DNA of 64,000 bases from Mesorhizobium sp. (GTDB lineage: Bacteria > Pseudomonadota > Alphaproteobacteria > Rhizobiales > Rhizobiaceae). The notes beneath the pieces were generated by a model, which was given only the letters and a program-made list of their open reading frames with translations, was not told the DNA's origin and ran no database searches. This document shows positions 1 to 8,838 of the stretch, one piece after another (within the stretch, counting starts at the first letter, position 1; each line of letters opens with the position of its first letter). Made by a program: the position numbers and the translations under genes. The stretch is taken from positions 186,001 through 250,000 of the forward strand of contig SAQR01000003.1 of NCBI GenBank assembly GCA_004020365.1. Direction: 5' to 3'.

Positions 1-281
1 AAGTGCCGACGACCGGCTGGACTGCGCGGATCGACGGCGTCACCACGGACGCGGCAGCGCCCTTCCCCGGCAACTGGCAGCCAGCCGGGAAGATTGGCCA
101 TGTCTTCACCCATTTCGCGCTCGAACTCGACGTCTTCAAAGCGATGACCGATGTCGCCGCCCCAGCGGGTCATTTCTGGTCGCCGGCGCATGAAATTTTC
201 GGCGAAGCGCTGCCCACCGTCATGAAAAAGGTAATCGAAGCAGCGATACCGGGCGCGACGAAGAAGCAGCGCGCACATTGA
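1..281 (+). CDS. mutY: A/G-specific adenine glycosylase MutY, C-terminal part (5' truncated by window)
   Basis: The reading frame is open from the window edge to a TGA at 279-281 and encodes about 92 residues. They resemble the C-terminal NUDIX-like domain of MutY, which checks for 8-oxoguanine opposite the adenine to be excised. The segment around HVFTHFALEL matches the conserved TH(x)F core of that domain. The catalytic HhH/Fe-S part lies outside the window. A GTG at position 3 is probably internal, not the start. The HAD gene 47 bp downstream follows in the same direction. Family assignment rests on the tail only. Confidence 0.8.
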   Translation, partial: VPTTGWTARIDGVTTDAAAPFPGNWQPAGKIGHVFTHFALELDVFKAMTDVAAPAGHFWSPAHEIFGEALPTVMKKVIEAAIPGATKKQRAH

Positions 282-327
282 ATCGCCTACATCACCTCCC
301 ATTGAATTGCGTTGAACGAGGACAAGA

Positions 328-939
328 ATGACCGAAATCCGCCACATCGTTTTCGACATCGGCAGAGTGCTGATTCACTACGATCCGAACCTGCCGTTCA
401 GCCGTATCATTCCGGATGCCGAGGAGAGAAAGTGGTTTTTCGACAATGTCTGCACGCATGACTGGAACATCGAGCAGGACCGCGGCCGCACCTGGGAAGA
501 GGCCGAGGCGCTGCTGATCGCCGAATACCCGGACCACGCCGAAAACATCCGCAACTTCCGCCGCCTCTGGCACGAGATGGTGCCGCACGCCTATGACGAC
601 AGCGTCCAGATCATGGACAAGCTGATCGAGAGCGGCCACGACGTCACCATGCTGACCAATTTCGCCGCCGACACGCTTGCCGAAGCCCGGCAGCGTTTCG
701 AATTTCTCAACCGTCCGCGCGGTGTGACCATTTCGGGCGAGATCGGCATGATCAAGCCGGAGCGCGGCATTTACGACCATCACATCGCCGCGTTCGGCCT
801 CGAGCCCGCGGCCACGCTGTTCATCGACGACAGCCAGAAGAACGTCGACGGCGCCAAGGCGGCCGGCTGGCAGTCGGTGCTGTTCACCGACGCAAAGACG
901 CTCGAGGCGGACCTCGATCGCCTGGGGGTCAGAGTGTGA
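328..939 (+). CDS. HAD-superfamily (subfamily IA) hydrolase, YihX-like
   Basis: A 203-residue protein with the HAD fold. Motif I is FDIGRVL at residues 10-16: the nucleophile Asp is present, but the usual second Asp is Gly, as in YihX-type sugar phosphatases and haloacid dehalogenases. Motif II is MLTN near residue 110, the motif III Lys lies in MIKPERGIY, and motif IV is FIDDSQKNVDGA. It probably removes phosphate from a small cytosolic metabolite; the substrate cannot be read from sequence. It follows mutY closely and is convergent with the binding-protein gene at 1028. Confidence 0.85.
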   Translation: MTEIRHIVFDIGRVLIHYDPNLPFSRIIPDAEERKWFFDNVCTHDWNIEQDRGRTWEEAEALLIAEYPDHAENIRNFRRLWHEMVPHAYDDSVQIMDKLIESGHDVTMLTNFAADTLAEARQRFEFLNRPRGVTISGEIGMIKPERGIYDHHIAAFGLEPAATLFIDDSQKNVDGAKAAGWQSVLFTDAKTLEADLDRLGVRV

Positions 940-1027
940 TCACTGCGACGGGCCTGACCGACAATCCGCTTCAACACGGCGGATTGCAAATGGATCAGTA
1001 GTCAGGCCATTGGATCCGTCTTGGGCG

Positions 1028-1822
1028 CTACTTGACGTGAGAAGCGTAAATGCGATCGAACTCACCCGTCGCCTTGGCAAGATGCAGCCATTGGTCGACA
1101 TAGGCCTTGAAGACAACGGCACCCTCAGGAAGCATGTAACCCATTTCGCCATATTGGAGCGGCTTCTCGGGGTTGATCGCGCAAAGACCGGGGTGAAGTT
1201 TCTCCTGCAACTCGGTTTCGACCGATTCGGCGATCATGATATCGGCTTTGCCGTCAAGAATTTGCTGGAAGATCGTGACATTGTCCGGGTAGATCTCAAT
1301 TTTAGCGTCACTGAGTTTTTCACGCACGAATTTCTCATTGGTCCCGCCGGGATTAACGATCACAGTCACATCCGGCTTGTCGATGTCGGCAATCGACTGG
1401 AATTTCGCCTCGTCCTCACAGCGCGCAATCGGCGCCTTGCCGTTGACGAGATAGGGTTCGCTGAAGAACACCTGCTTCTGGCGTTCCAGGGTCACCGAAA
1501 TGCCGCCCATCGCGATGTCACACTTGCCGGTTGTAAAATCGGCAAGCAATTTTTTCCAGGTAGTCGCCACGAATTCCGCCTCGACCCCCAGTGAACTCGC
1601 CAGGGATTTTGCGAGATCGATATCGATGCCCTGGTAGTTGTTCGCGGCCTTGTCATGAAAGGTGAAGGGCTTGTAGTCGCCGGTCGTACAAACGCGCAGC
1701 TTGCCGTTCTTGACAACCGCATCAAGCTGGTTTTCGGCGTCGGTGTTCTGCGCAATCGCCGGAGGGGCCAACAACGCCGTGACGAGGGCGGCGGCGACAA
1801 ACGGCGAGGCAAGAGCTTTCAT
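1028..1822 (-). CDS. Periplasmic cyclohexadienyl (arogenate) dehydratase-like / amino-acid-binding protein family 3
   Basis: A 264-residue secreted protein. The start ATG at 1820-1822 begins a Sec signal peptide (MKALASPF...PPAIAQ). The mature part is a periplasmic binding protein family 3 fold, with RVCTTGDYKPFTF near residue 43, GGISVTLERQ, and VIVNPGGTNEKF. The last motif is typical of PheC-like periplasmic cyclohexadienyl dehydratases, which convert prephenate or arogenate to phenylpyruvate or phenylalanine. A plain solute-binding protein cannot be excluded. No ABC permease genes are adjacent, which favours the enzyme reading. Confidence 0.7.
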   Translation of the reverse strand: MKALASPFVAAALVTALLAPPAIAQNTDAENQLDAVVKNGKLRVCTTGDYKPFTFHDKAANNYQGIDIDLAKSLASSLGVEAEFVATTWKKLLADFTTGKCDIAMGGISVTLERQKQVFFSEPYLVNGKAPIARCEDEAKFQSIADIDKPDVTVIVNPGGTNEKFVREKLSDAKIEIYPDNVTIFQQILDGKADIMIAESVETELQEKLHPGLCAINPEKPLQYGEMGYMLPEGAVVFKAYVDQWLHLAKATGEFDRIYASHVK

Positions 1823-1964
1823 GGAATTGGTCTCCGTTGGATAAGGGAATCGAGCATTCGAGAAACGGTGGGCAAAGGTCAATAACTCTTCATGGGGAAA
1901 TCGCTCACCGTGATCCCCCGAGGGGGCGGCTTTCGTTGCGATGGCATGTTGGTCAGGAGCAGAG

Positions 1965-1992
1965 TGTGTATATTTCTTCCAATCTATACACA
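1965..1992. promoter_or_regulatory. Inverted repeat, probable VapB operator
   Basis: TGTGTATA (1965-1972) and TATACACA (1985-1992) form a perfect 8-bp inverted repeat with a 12-bp spacer. It lies immediately 5' of the vapB ribosome-binding site. VapB or VapBC autorepression through such sites is the rule in this family; binding here is inferred. Confidence 0.65.
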
Positions 1993-2005
1993 TCGAGGAA
2001 TGACC

Positions 2006-2215
2006 ATGCGGACAAACATTGAACTCGATGACGAATTGATCGCGGAGGCCATGGCCGCCTCCGGTCTCAAGACCAAGAAAGCGACGATCGAGGCGGCGCT
2101 GCGCGCTCTGGTGCGCCGGCACCGGCAGGATATGGCTATCGCCGCACTTGCTGGCGCGGGCTGGGAGGGCGATCTTGACGCCATGCGGGAAGGCCGTTCG
2201 CCCGATCAGCATTGA
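2006..2215 (+). CDS. vapB: Type II antitoxin, VapB family
   Basis: A 69-residue protein starting MRTNIELDDELIAEAM, a ribbon-helix-helix VapB N-terminus that binds DNA and neutralises a PIN-domain toxin through its C-terminus. An ATG at 2000 is also in frame, but GAGGA at 1995-1999 is spaced properly only from the ATG at 2006, so that start was chosen. The stop overlaps the vapC start (TGATG at 2213-2217), as expected for a coupled pair. The partner toxin is frameshifted, so VapB may now act only as a DNA-binding protein. Confidence 0.85.
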   Translation: MRTNIELDDELIAEAMAASGLKTKKATIEAALRALVRRHRQDMAIAALAGAGWEGDLDAMREGRSPDQH

Positions 2216-2600
2216 TGATCGTCGTCGACAGTTCCGAGTGGCCCATCTCCGCAATACGGACAGCGTCCCGGTCGGTAAGCTCAGGCACCTCGATGACACT
2301 CAGGAGATTCTGGTCGGAGACCTGATCCTGCTGGAAGTGCTGCAAGGCGCGCTCAACGAACCGCATGCCCAACTGATCGAGCGGAACCTCCGACAATTCG
2401 CCATTGTGCCGATGCTGGATCCGGCGACGGCAGTCGAAGCTGCCCGAAACTACCGCATGCTCCGGCAGCGGGGCATCACCATCCGCAGGACAATAGATAT
2501 GATGATCGGCACATTCTGCATCCTGGGCGGACACGCCCTGTTGCATGATGACCGAGACTTCGACCCGATGGTTCGCCACCTCGGTCTGCGCGCCGCATGA
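2215..2600 (+). pseudogene. vapC: VapC PIN-domain ribonuclease, frameshifted
   Basis: Translation from the ATG at 2215 gives MIVVDSSEW, a VapC N-terminus with its first catalytic Asp, then drifts out of frame and stops at 2323-2325. The remaining PIN domain continues in another frame from about 2240: AHLRNTDSVPVGKL, ILVGDLILLEVLQG, TIDMMIGTFC, LLHDDRDFDP. All later acidic residues are intact. Comparison with typical DSSVWI(D/A)HLR toxins suggests loss of about 4 nt just after the TGG codon near 2239-2241. The toxin is therefore probably inactive unless this is a sequencing error or is rescued by frameshifting. Confidence 0.8.
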
Positions 2601-2679
2601 TCGGGAGATTCCAACCGGCGAGCGCTGGTCTCCCCCGCTTCAGGAATGATGTGCAACGAGACCGCTATAGCGGTTATCG

Positions 2680-3840
<1,161 letters not shown>

Positions 3841-3988
3841 TTACTCCCTGTTATGGTTACCGATCAGCGTAAATATTCGGTGAAGGCCTGAGGTTCGGAC
3901 CGCGGTAGTTTGCGAAGGCCGGCCTGTTGGTGTATGTCGCGCCGGCCCGAAACGTCTCAGCCTCCTCCCTCCCGCTTTCCGGATCGCG

Positions 3989-4678
3989 ATGCCCCAGCCA
4001 GACCTTGTCATCTTCGATTGCGACGGCGTGCTCGTCGATTCCGAAATCATCGCCGCGCGCATCGAAGCCGAGCTTTTGACGTCGGCCGGTTACGAGATAT
4101 CGGCTGAGGAGATTTCCGAGACCTATGCCGGGCTGACCTTCAAGGACATCATGATGCGGGTCGAGGAAAAATCCCGCGTCCCATTCCAGGCCTCGCTGAT
4201 CGATCGCGCCGAAGACCTGGTCGACCGCCGGCTGCGCAGCGACGTGCGCGCCATCGACGGGGTGCACGAGGCGGTCGCCGCGGTGACGGCGCCGCGCTGC
4301 ATCTGCTCGAATTCGCGCACCGAGCGGATCGAATTCATGCTGGAGAAGGTGCATCTGCTGCCGTTTTTCAGCGGCCGGATTTTTTCCTCGCTGGAAACAC
4401 CGAGCGGGAAATCCAAGCCGGCGCCCGACGTGTTTCTGTTTGCTGCGGCAAAGCTCCAGGCCGATCCGGCGAACACCTTCGTCATCGAGGATTCTGTGCA
4501 TGGCGTGACCGGCGCCAGGACGGCCGGCATGCGTGTGATCGGCTTCACCGGAGCGGCGCACAGCTATCCCGGGCATGCCGACGCGCTGACCGAGGCCGGC
4601 GCCGAAACGGTCATCCGCCGCTGGGCGGAGCTGAAAAGCGTGATCTCCGCCCTGTCGGAGTGGTCGGCGGATGCGTGA
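3989..4678 (+). CDS. HAD-IA phosphatase (phosphoglycolate phosphatase/beta-phosphoglucomutase-like)
   Basis: A 229-residue HAD protein with a complete motif set: FDCDGVLVDSE at residues 9-19 (both catalytic Asp), CSNS as motif II near residue 106, KSKPAPDVF with the motif III Lys, and VIEDSVHGVTGA as motif IV. The helical cap between residues 20 and 95 places it in subfamily IA. It probably dephosphorylates a sugar phosphate or phosphoglycolate in the cytosol. It is divergent from ccrM and ends 39 bp from the convergent lipoprotein gene. Confidence 0.85.
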   Translation: MPQPDLVIFDCDGVLVDSEIIAARIEAELLTSAGYEISAEEISETYAGLTFKDIMMRVEEKSRVPFQASLIDRAEDLVDRRLRSDVRAIDGVHEAVAAVTAPRCICSNSRTERIEFMLEKVHLLPFFSGRIFSSLETPSGKSKPAPDVFLFAAAKLQADPANTFVIEDSVHGVTGARTAGMRVIGFTGAAHSYPGHADALTEAGAETVIRRWAELKSVISALSEWSADA

Positions 4679-4717
4679 CGCAGGCGCCGCCGGCCGGACG
4701 CGGCTCCAACGCCGCCG

Positions 4718-5392
4718 CTATTCGGCCGCGGCAACCTTCTTGTCGGCCTTCTTCGGCGGGCCTTCGTCATAGCCGGCGAACACCTGATAGTCCCGCGCGG
4801 TGGGCTCGGGAACGACAACGTTCGAATCGGTGAAGACGAATTGGGTGGCACTCGAGGGATTGGTAACCTGAACCTGATGTCGGTGAAGCTGCGAGTAAAG
4901 GACCTCCTTGCCATGCATCACAGCGATACGGATCGGCATGGTGATGCTGCCAGGGCTGAACATCGGTCCCGGAACGACCTTGCCGGCGACGGCGATCTTC
5001 ATCGTCAGCGAGCCGTTCGCGCGGTTGCAGTCGCGGGTCACATCGGTGATCGAGGCCTGATAGACGATCTTGGCGGAATCGTCCTGCTGGTCGCTGCTCG
5101 CGTCAAGCGCGGCAGCTTCTGCATCCTGGGCGGCGGCTTTTTTCTTGGGCTTTTGGCTGCCCTTGGCAAAGGTGTTGAAATAGGCGGTGCCGTCGCGCAG
5201 CGTCACGTTCGGACAATAGGCCAGCAATTGGCTGGCGAGAACCTTGGGGTCTGGAGGTGGTGGCGGTGTCGTGTCCTTCTTTCCGAAGCCCAGCATGCTA
5301 CTGCCGCCTGATTGGCAGCCGGCGGCGGTAAGCATAAAGCCGGTGAGCGCCAGACCCGCGACAAAACGACCGTTAAATGTATGAAACGCCAT
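4718..5392 (-). CDS. Conserved rhizobial lipoprotein of unknown function
   Basis: A 224-residue protein with a lipoprotein signal peptide: a hydrophobic stretch ending in LTAAGC, with Cys26 as the lipidation site. A proline run (TPPPPPDPK) and a Lys/Ala-rich low-complexity patch (KPKKKAAAQDAEAAAL) follow. The C-terminal ~110 residues look globular and beta-rich. The ATG at 5390-5392 was chosen because a GAGAGGGAAG ribosome-binding site precedes it. It probably sits in the inner leaflet of the outer membrane or in the periplasm. I recognise no enzymatic motif. Confidence 0.75.
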   Translation of the reverse strand: MAFHTFNGRFVAGLALTGFMLTAAGCQSGGSSMLGFGKKDTTPPPPPDPKVLASQLLAYCPNVTLRDGTAYFNTFAKGSQKPKKKAAAQDAEAAALDASSDQQDDSAKIVYQASITDVTRDCNRANGSLTMKIAVAGKVVPGPMFSPGSITMPIRIAVMHGKEVLYSQLHRHQVQVTNPSSATQFVFTDSNVVVPEPTARDYQVFAGYDEGPPKKADKKVAAAE

Positions 5393-5519
5393 GAACTGCA
5401 CTTCCCTCTCGCAAAGCGGCTGACGTATATCAACCGCGCGGCAAAAATGCGACTGAGCAAGTACCGAAATTAACCACTTTGCCGCGGACAATACCGCCCG
5501 GCAGCAATGGAACATGACG

Positions 5520-6917
5520 ATGCGATATGTGAGCACCCGCGGGGAAGCGCCCGTGCTTGGATTTTCCGACGCCGTGCTGGCGGGCCTGGCGCGCGATGGC
5601 GGTCTTTATGTGCCTGATATCTGGCCGCAGTTTTCGGCGGCAGAGATCCGCGCCATGCGCGGCCTTGCCTATCCCGACCTCGCCATCCGCGTGCTGTCGC
5701 CATTTCTCGGCGGCGAGATCGCGATGCCGGTGTTCGAACGCCTGGTGCGCGAAGCCTATGCGACGTTCCGTCACGAGGCGGTCTGTCCGCTGGTGCAGAC
5801 CGGCTCGAACATGTTCGTTCTGGAACTCTTCCATGGCCCGACGCTTGCCTTCAAGGACGTCGCCATGCAGCTTCTCGCCCGGCTGATGGACCATGTGCTT
5901 GCCGAACGCGGCCAGCGCGCCAGCATTGTCGGCGCCACCTCCGGCGATACCGGCGGGGCCGCCATCGATGCCTTCGCCGGGCGCAACCGCACCGACATCT
6001 TCGTTCTTTTCCCGCACGGCCGGGTCTCGCCGGTGCAGCAGCGGCAGATGACGACGTCCATCGCCGCAAACGTCCATGCGCTGGCGGTCGAAGGCAATTT
6101 CGACGATTGTCAGGGCCTGGTGAAGGACATGTTCAACGATCACGGTTTTCGCGACCGAGTATCGCTGTCCGGCGTCAATTCGATCAACTGGGCCCGCATC
6201 ATGGCCCAGATCGTCTACTACTTCTCATCGGCGCTGTCGCTCGGCGCGCCCGACCGGCCGATTTCGTTCACGGTGCCGACCGGCAATTTCGGCGACATCT
6301 TCGCCGGCTACGCCGCCAAGAAGATGGGGCTGCCGATCGAAAGGCTGATCATCGCTACCAACGACAACGACATTCTGGCGCGCACGCTGTCGAGCGGCGA
6401 GTACCGCACGAAAGGCGTCTTTTCGACCACGTCGCCGTCGATGGACATCCAGGTCTCTTCGAATTTCGAGCGCTTGCTGTTCGAGGCGGCCGGCCGCGAC
6501 GCCTCGACCGTGCGGCGCTACATGAGTGGGCTCAAGCAGTCCGGCGCCTTCACCATCGAAGCGGGCGAGATCGCGAGGATCCGCTCCGAATTCGACGCCG
6601 GCCGCTCGACCATGGACGAAGTCGCAGCCACGATCCGCTCGGCGCTCGCAGCCAGCAACTATCTGCTCGACCCGCACACGGCCGCGGCCATGCACGTTGC
6701 GGTTGCAAAGGCCAGCAATGCCGTGCCGATGGTGGTGCTGGGCACCGCCCATCCGGCAAAGTTCCCGGCCGCCGTCGAAGCCGCCAGCGGCGTGTCGCCT
6801 GCCCTGCCCGCATGGCTAGGCGGGTTGATGACTTCAGAGGAAAAATACACGGTACTTCCATCCGACCTGAAAATGGTGGAAGATTATGTTAGCCGCCACA
6901 CGCGGGCGGCAAGTTAG
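5520..6917 (+). CDS. thrC: Threonine synthase
   Basis: A 465-residue PLP enzyme that converts O-phospho-homoserine to threonine. The N-terminus MRYVSTRGEAPVLGFSDA is family-typical. The PLP lysine lies in GPTLAFKDVAMQLL, and the phosphate-binding loop is GATSGDTGGAA. The ATG at 5520 matches family starts better than the in-frame ATG at 5514. It leads a tight same-strand group with the M16 peptidase (14 bp), an acetyltransferase and an EAL protein. The preceding pathway enzyme, ThrB, is at 24738-25700. Confidence 0.95.
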   Translation: MRYVSTRGEAPVLGFSDAVLAGLARDGGLYVPDIWPQFSAAEIRAMRGLAYPDLAIRVLSPFLGGEIAMPVFERLVREAYATFRHEAVCPLVQTGSNMFVLELFHGPTLAFKDVAMQLLARLMDHVLAERGQRASIVGATSGDTGGAAIDAFAGRNRTDIFVLFPHGRVSPVQQRQMTTSIAANVHALAVEGNFDDCQGLVKDMFNDHGFRDRVSLSGVNSINWARIMAQIVYYFSSALSLGAPDRPISFTVPTGNFGDIFAGYAAKKMGLPIERLIIATNDNDILARTLSSGEYRTKGVFSTTSPSMDIQVSSNFERLLFEAAGRDASTVRRYMSGLKQSGAFTIEAGEIARIRSEFDAGRSTMDEVAATIRSALAASNYLLDPHTAAAMHVAVAKASNAVPMVVLGTAHPAKFPAAVEAASGVSPALPAWLGGLMTSEEKYTVLPSDLKMVEDYVSRHTRAAS

Positions 6918-6931
6918 GGAGTATCAGCTAT

Positions 6932-8224
6932 ATGGGTGTTGAGGTAAGCCGTCTGTCGAACGGCCTGACAGTCGCCACCGAAACCCTTCCAAGCCTCGAA
7001 TCCGTCGCTCTTGGTGCCTGGATCAAATCAGGTGCCCGCAATGAGCGTAGCGAAGAGCACGGAATGGCCCACCTGCTTGAACACATGGCGTTCAAGGGAA
7101 CCAGAAGGCGCAGCGCCTTCGAGATCGCCTCGGAAATCGAGGATGTCGGCGGCGAGATCAATGCCGCCACCAGTGTCGAGACCACCTCCTATTATGCCAG
7201 GGTGCTGAGCGACGACGTGCCCCTGGCCGTCGATATCCTGTCCGACATCCTGCAGGACTCCGAGTTCGACCCGCAAGAGTTGGAGCGCGAGCAGCATGTG
7301 ATCCTGCAGGAGATCGGCGCCGCGCACGATACACCCGACGACGTCGTCTTCGACCATTTCACCGAGACGGCTTTCCGCCACCAGACGATCGGCCGCTCCA
7401 TCCTCGGCACGCCGGAAACCGTCAAATCCTTCACCTCGAAGCAATTGCACAAATTCATCGAACGGCAATACGGCGCCGAGCGCATGGTGGTCGTTGCCGC
7501 CGGCGACATCAAGCACGACAACTTCGTGCGCGAGGTCGAGAAGCATCTCGGCGGTTTCCGCAGCAAGTCCGACAACACCATGCCGCAATATGCGCAATAT
7601 GTCGGCGGCGATTTCCGCGAGGACCGCGACCTGATGGACGCGCAGATCGTGCTGGGGTTCGAGGGCCGCGCCTATCATGTCCGCGACTTCTACGCCTCGC
7701 AGGTCCTGTCGATGATCCTCGGCGGCGGCATGTCGTCGCGTCTTTTCCAGGAGGTCCGCGAAAAGCGCGGGCTGTGCTATTCGGTCTATGCCTTCCACTG
7801 GGGTTTTTCCGATACCGGCATATTCGGCGTCCATGCCGCGACCGGGCAGAGCGACATCGCCGAATTGGTGCCGGTGGTCATCGGCGAGTTGCAGAAGGTC
7901 GGCGAAAACATCCTGCAGGAGGAACTCGACCGGGCACGCGCCCAGTACCGTGCAGGCCTGATCATGTCTGCCGAAAGCCCAGCTAGCCGCGCCTCGCAGA
8001 TCGCCCGGCAAATGCTTCTGTTCGGTCGGCCGATCGCCAAGGAAGAGCTGATGGAACGGCTGTCGGCGCTGACGGTCGAGCGGTTGACGGACCTGTCGTC
8101 ACGGCTGTTTTCGACCAAGCCGACGCTGACTGCCGTCGGACCGGTGGGTACGCTCGCTCCCTATGAGGCGGTCCTCGAATCGCTTTCGGGCACGCAGACC
8201 ACGGCCCGAAAGCTCGCCGTCTAA
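6932..8224 (+). CDS. M16-family zinc metallopeptidase (mitochondrial processing peptidase-like)
   Basis: A 430-residue pitrilysin-family peptidase. The inverted zinc motif HLLEH is at residues 47-51, with a downstream metal-ligand Glu in LEREQHVILQEIG near residue 127. The second half contains the non-catalytic homologous domain, including GGGMSSRLFQEVREKRGLCYSV, as in bacterial PepR-like proteins and the beta subunit of mitochondrial processing peptidase. It probably degrades or trims peptides in the cytosol. Its place directly after thrC is common in rhizobia. Confidence 0.92.
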   Translation: MGVEVSRLSNGLTVATETLPSLESVALGAWIKSGARNERSEEHGMAHLLEHMAFKGTRRRSAFEIASEIEDVGGEINAATSVETTSYYARVLSDDVPLAVDILSDILQDSEFDPQELEREQHVILQEIGAAHDTPDDVVFDHFTETAFRHQTIGRSILGTPETVKSFTSKQLHKFIERQYGAERMVVVAAGDIKHDNFVREVEKHLGGFRSKSDNTMPQYAQYVGGDFREDRDLMDAQIVLGFEGRAYHVRDFYASQVLSMILGGGMSSRLFQEVREKRGLCYSVYAFHWGFSDTGIFGVHAATGQSDIAELVPVVIGELQKVGENILQEELDRARAQYRAGLIMSAESPASRASQIARQMLLFGRPIAKEELMERLSALTVERLTDLSSRLFSTKPTLTAVGPVGTLAPYEAVLESLSGTQTTARKLAV

Positions 8225-8239
8225 GTCCATCAAAGCGTC

Positions 8240-8836
8240 ATGTTCGCGCTCCCTTTCTTTCGCCGCGACCTGCCGGCACTGAAGGGTGACCGGGTCACGC
8301 TGCGCGTGCCGCTGACCAACGACTATCGTGAATGGTCGGTGCTGCGTGGGGAAAGCCGCGCCTTCCTGGAGCCGTGGGAGCCGCGCTGGAACCCCGACGA
8401 GCTCGATCGCACGGCCTGGCGGCATCGCCTCAGCCGCTATCGCGAAGACTATGCGCAGGGAACGGCCATAGCCTTCTTCATCTTCGAAAAAAGCAACGGC
8501 AAGCTTGTCGGTGGAATCACCCTCGGCAATATCCGCCACGGCGTCGCGCAAAGCGGCCATATCGGCTACTGGATCGGCGAGCGCTACGGCGGCCGTGGCC
8601 TGATGACCGACGCGGTCAAGGTGGTGACGCGCTTCGCCTTCGATACGCTGAGGTTGCACCGGATCGAAGCTGCCTGTATTCCCGACAACGCCCGGTCGAT
8701 CCGCGTGCTTGAAAAAGCCGGATTCCGGCGCGAAGGACTTCTCCGATCCTATCTCAGGATCAACGGCATCTGGCAGGACCACTACCTCTACGCCCGGATC
8801 GAGGACGATCCGCCGGGCGCGGAAACGAAGGACTGA
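8240..8836 (+). CDS. rimJ: GNAT acetyltransferase, RimJ/RimL type
   Basis: A 198-residue GNAT-fold enzyme. GYWIGERYGGRGLMTDAV (near residues 112-129) is the acetyl-CoA pyrophosphate loop (RxxGxG/A form). It is followed by RIEAACIPDNARSIRVLEKAGF, the conserved helix-strand of RimJ-like N-terminal ribosomal protein acetyltransferases. The protein target is inferred by family only. It ends 2 bp before the TTG start of the next gene, suggesting translational coupling. Confidence 0.8.
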   Translation: MFALPFFRRDLPALKGDRVTLRVPLTNDYREWSVLRGESRAFLEPWEPRWNPDELDRTAWRHRLSRYREDYAQGTAIAFFIFEKSNGKLVGGITLGNIRHGVAQSGHIGYWIGERYGGRGLMTDAVKVVTRFAFDTLRLHRIEAACIPDNARSIRVLEKAGFRREGLLRSYLRINGIWQDHYLYARIEDDPPGAETKD

Positions 8837-8838
8837 TT

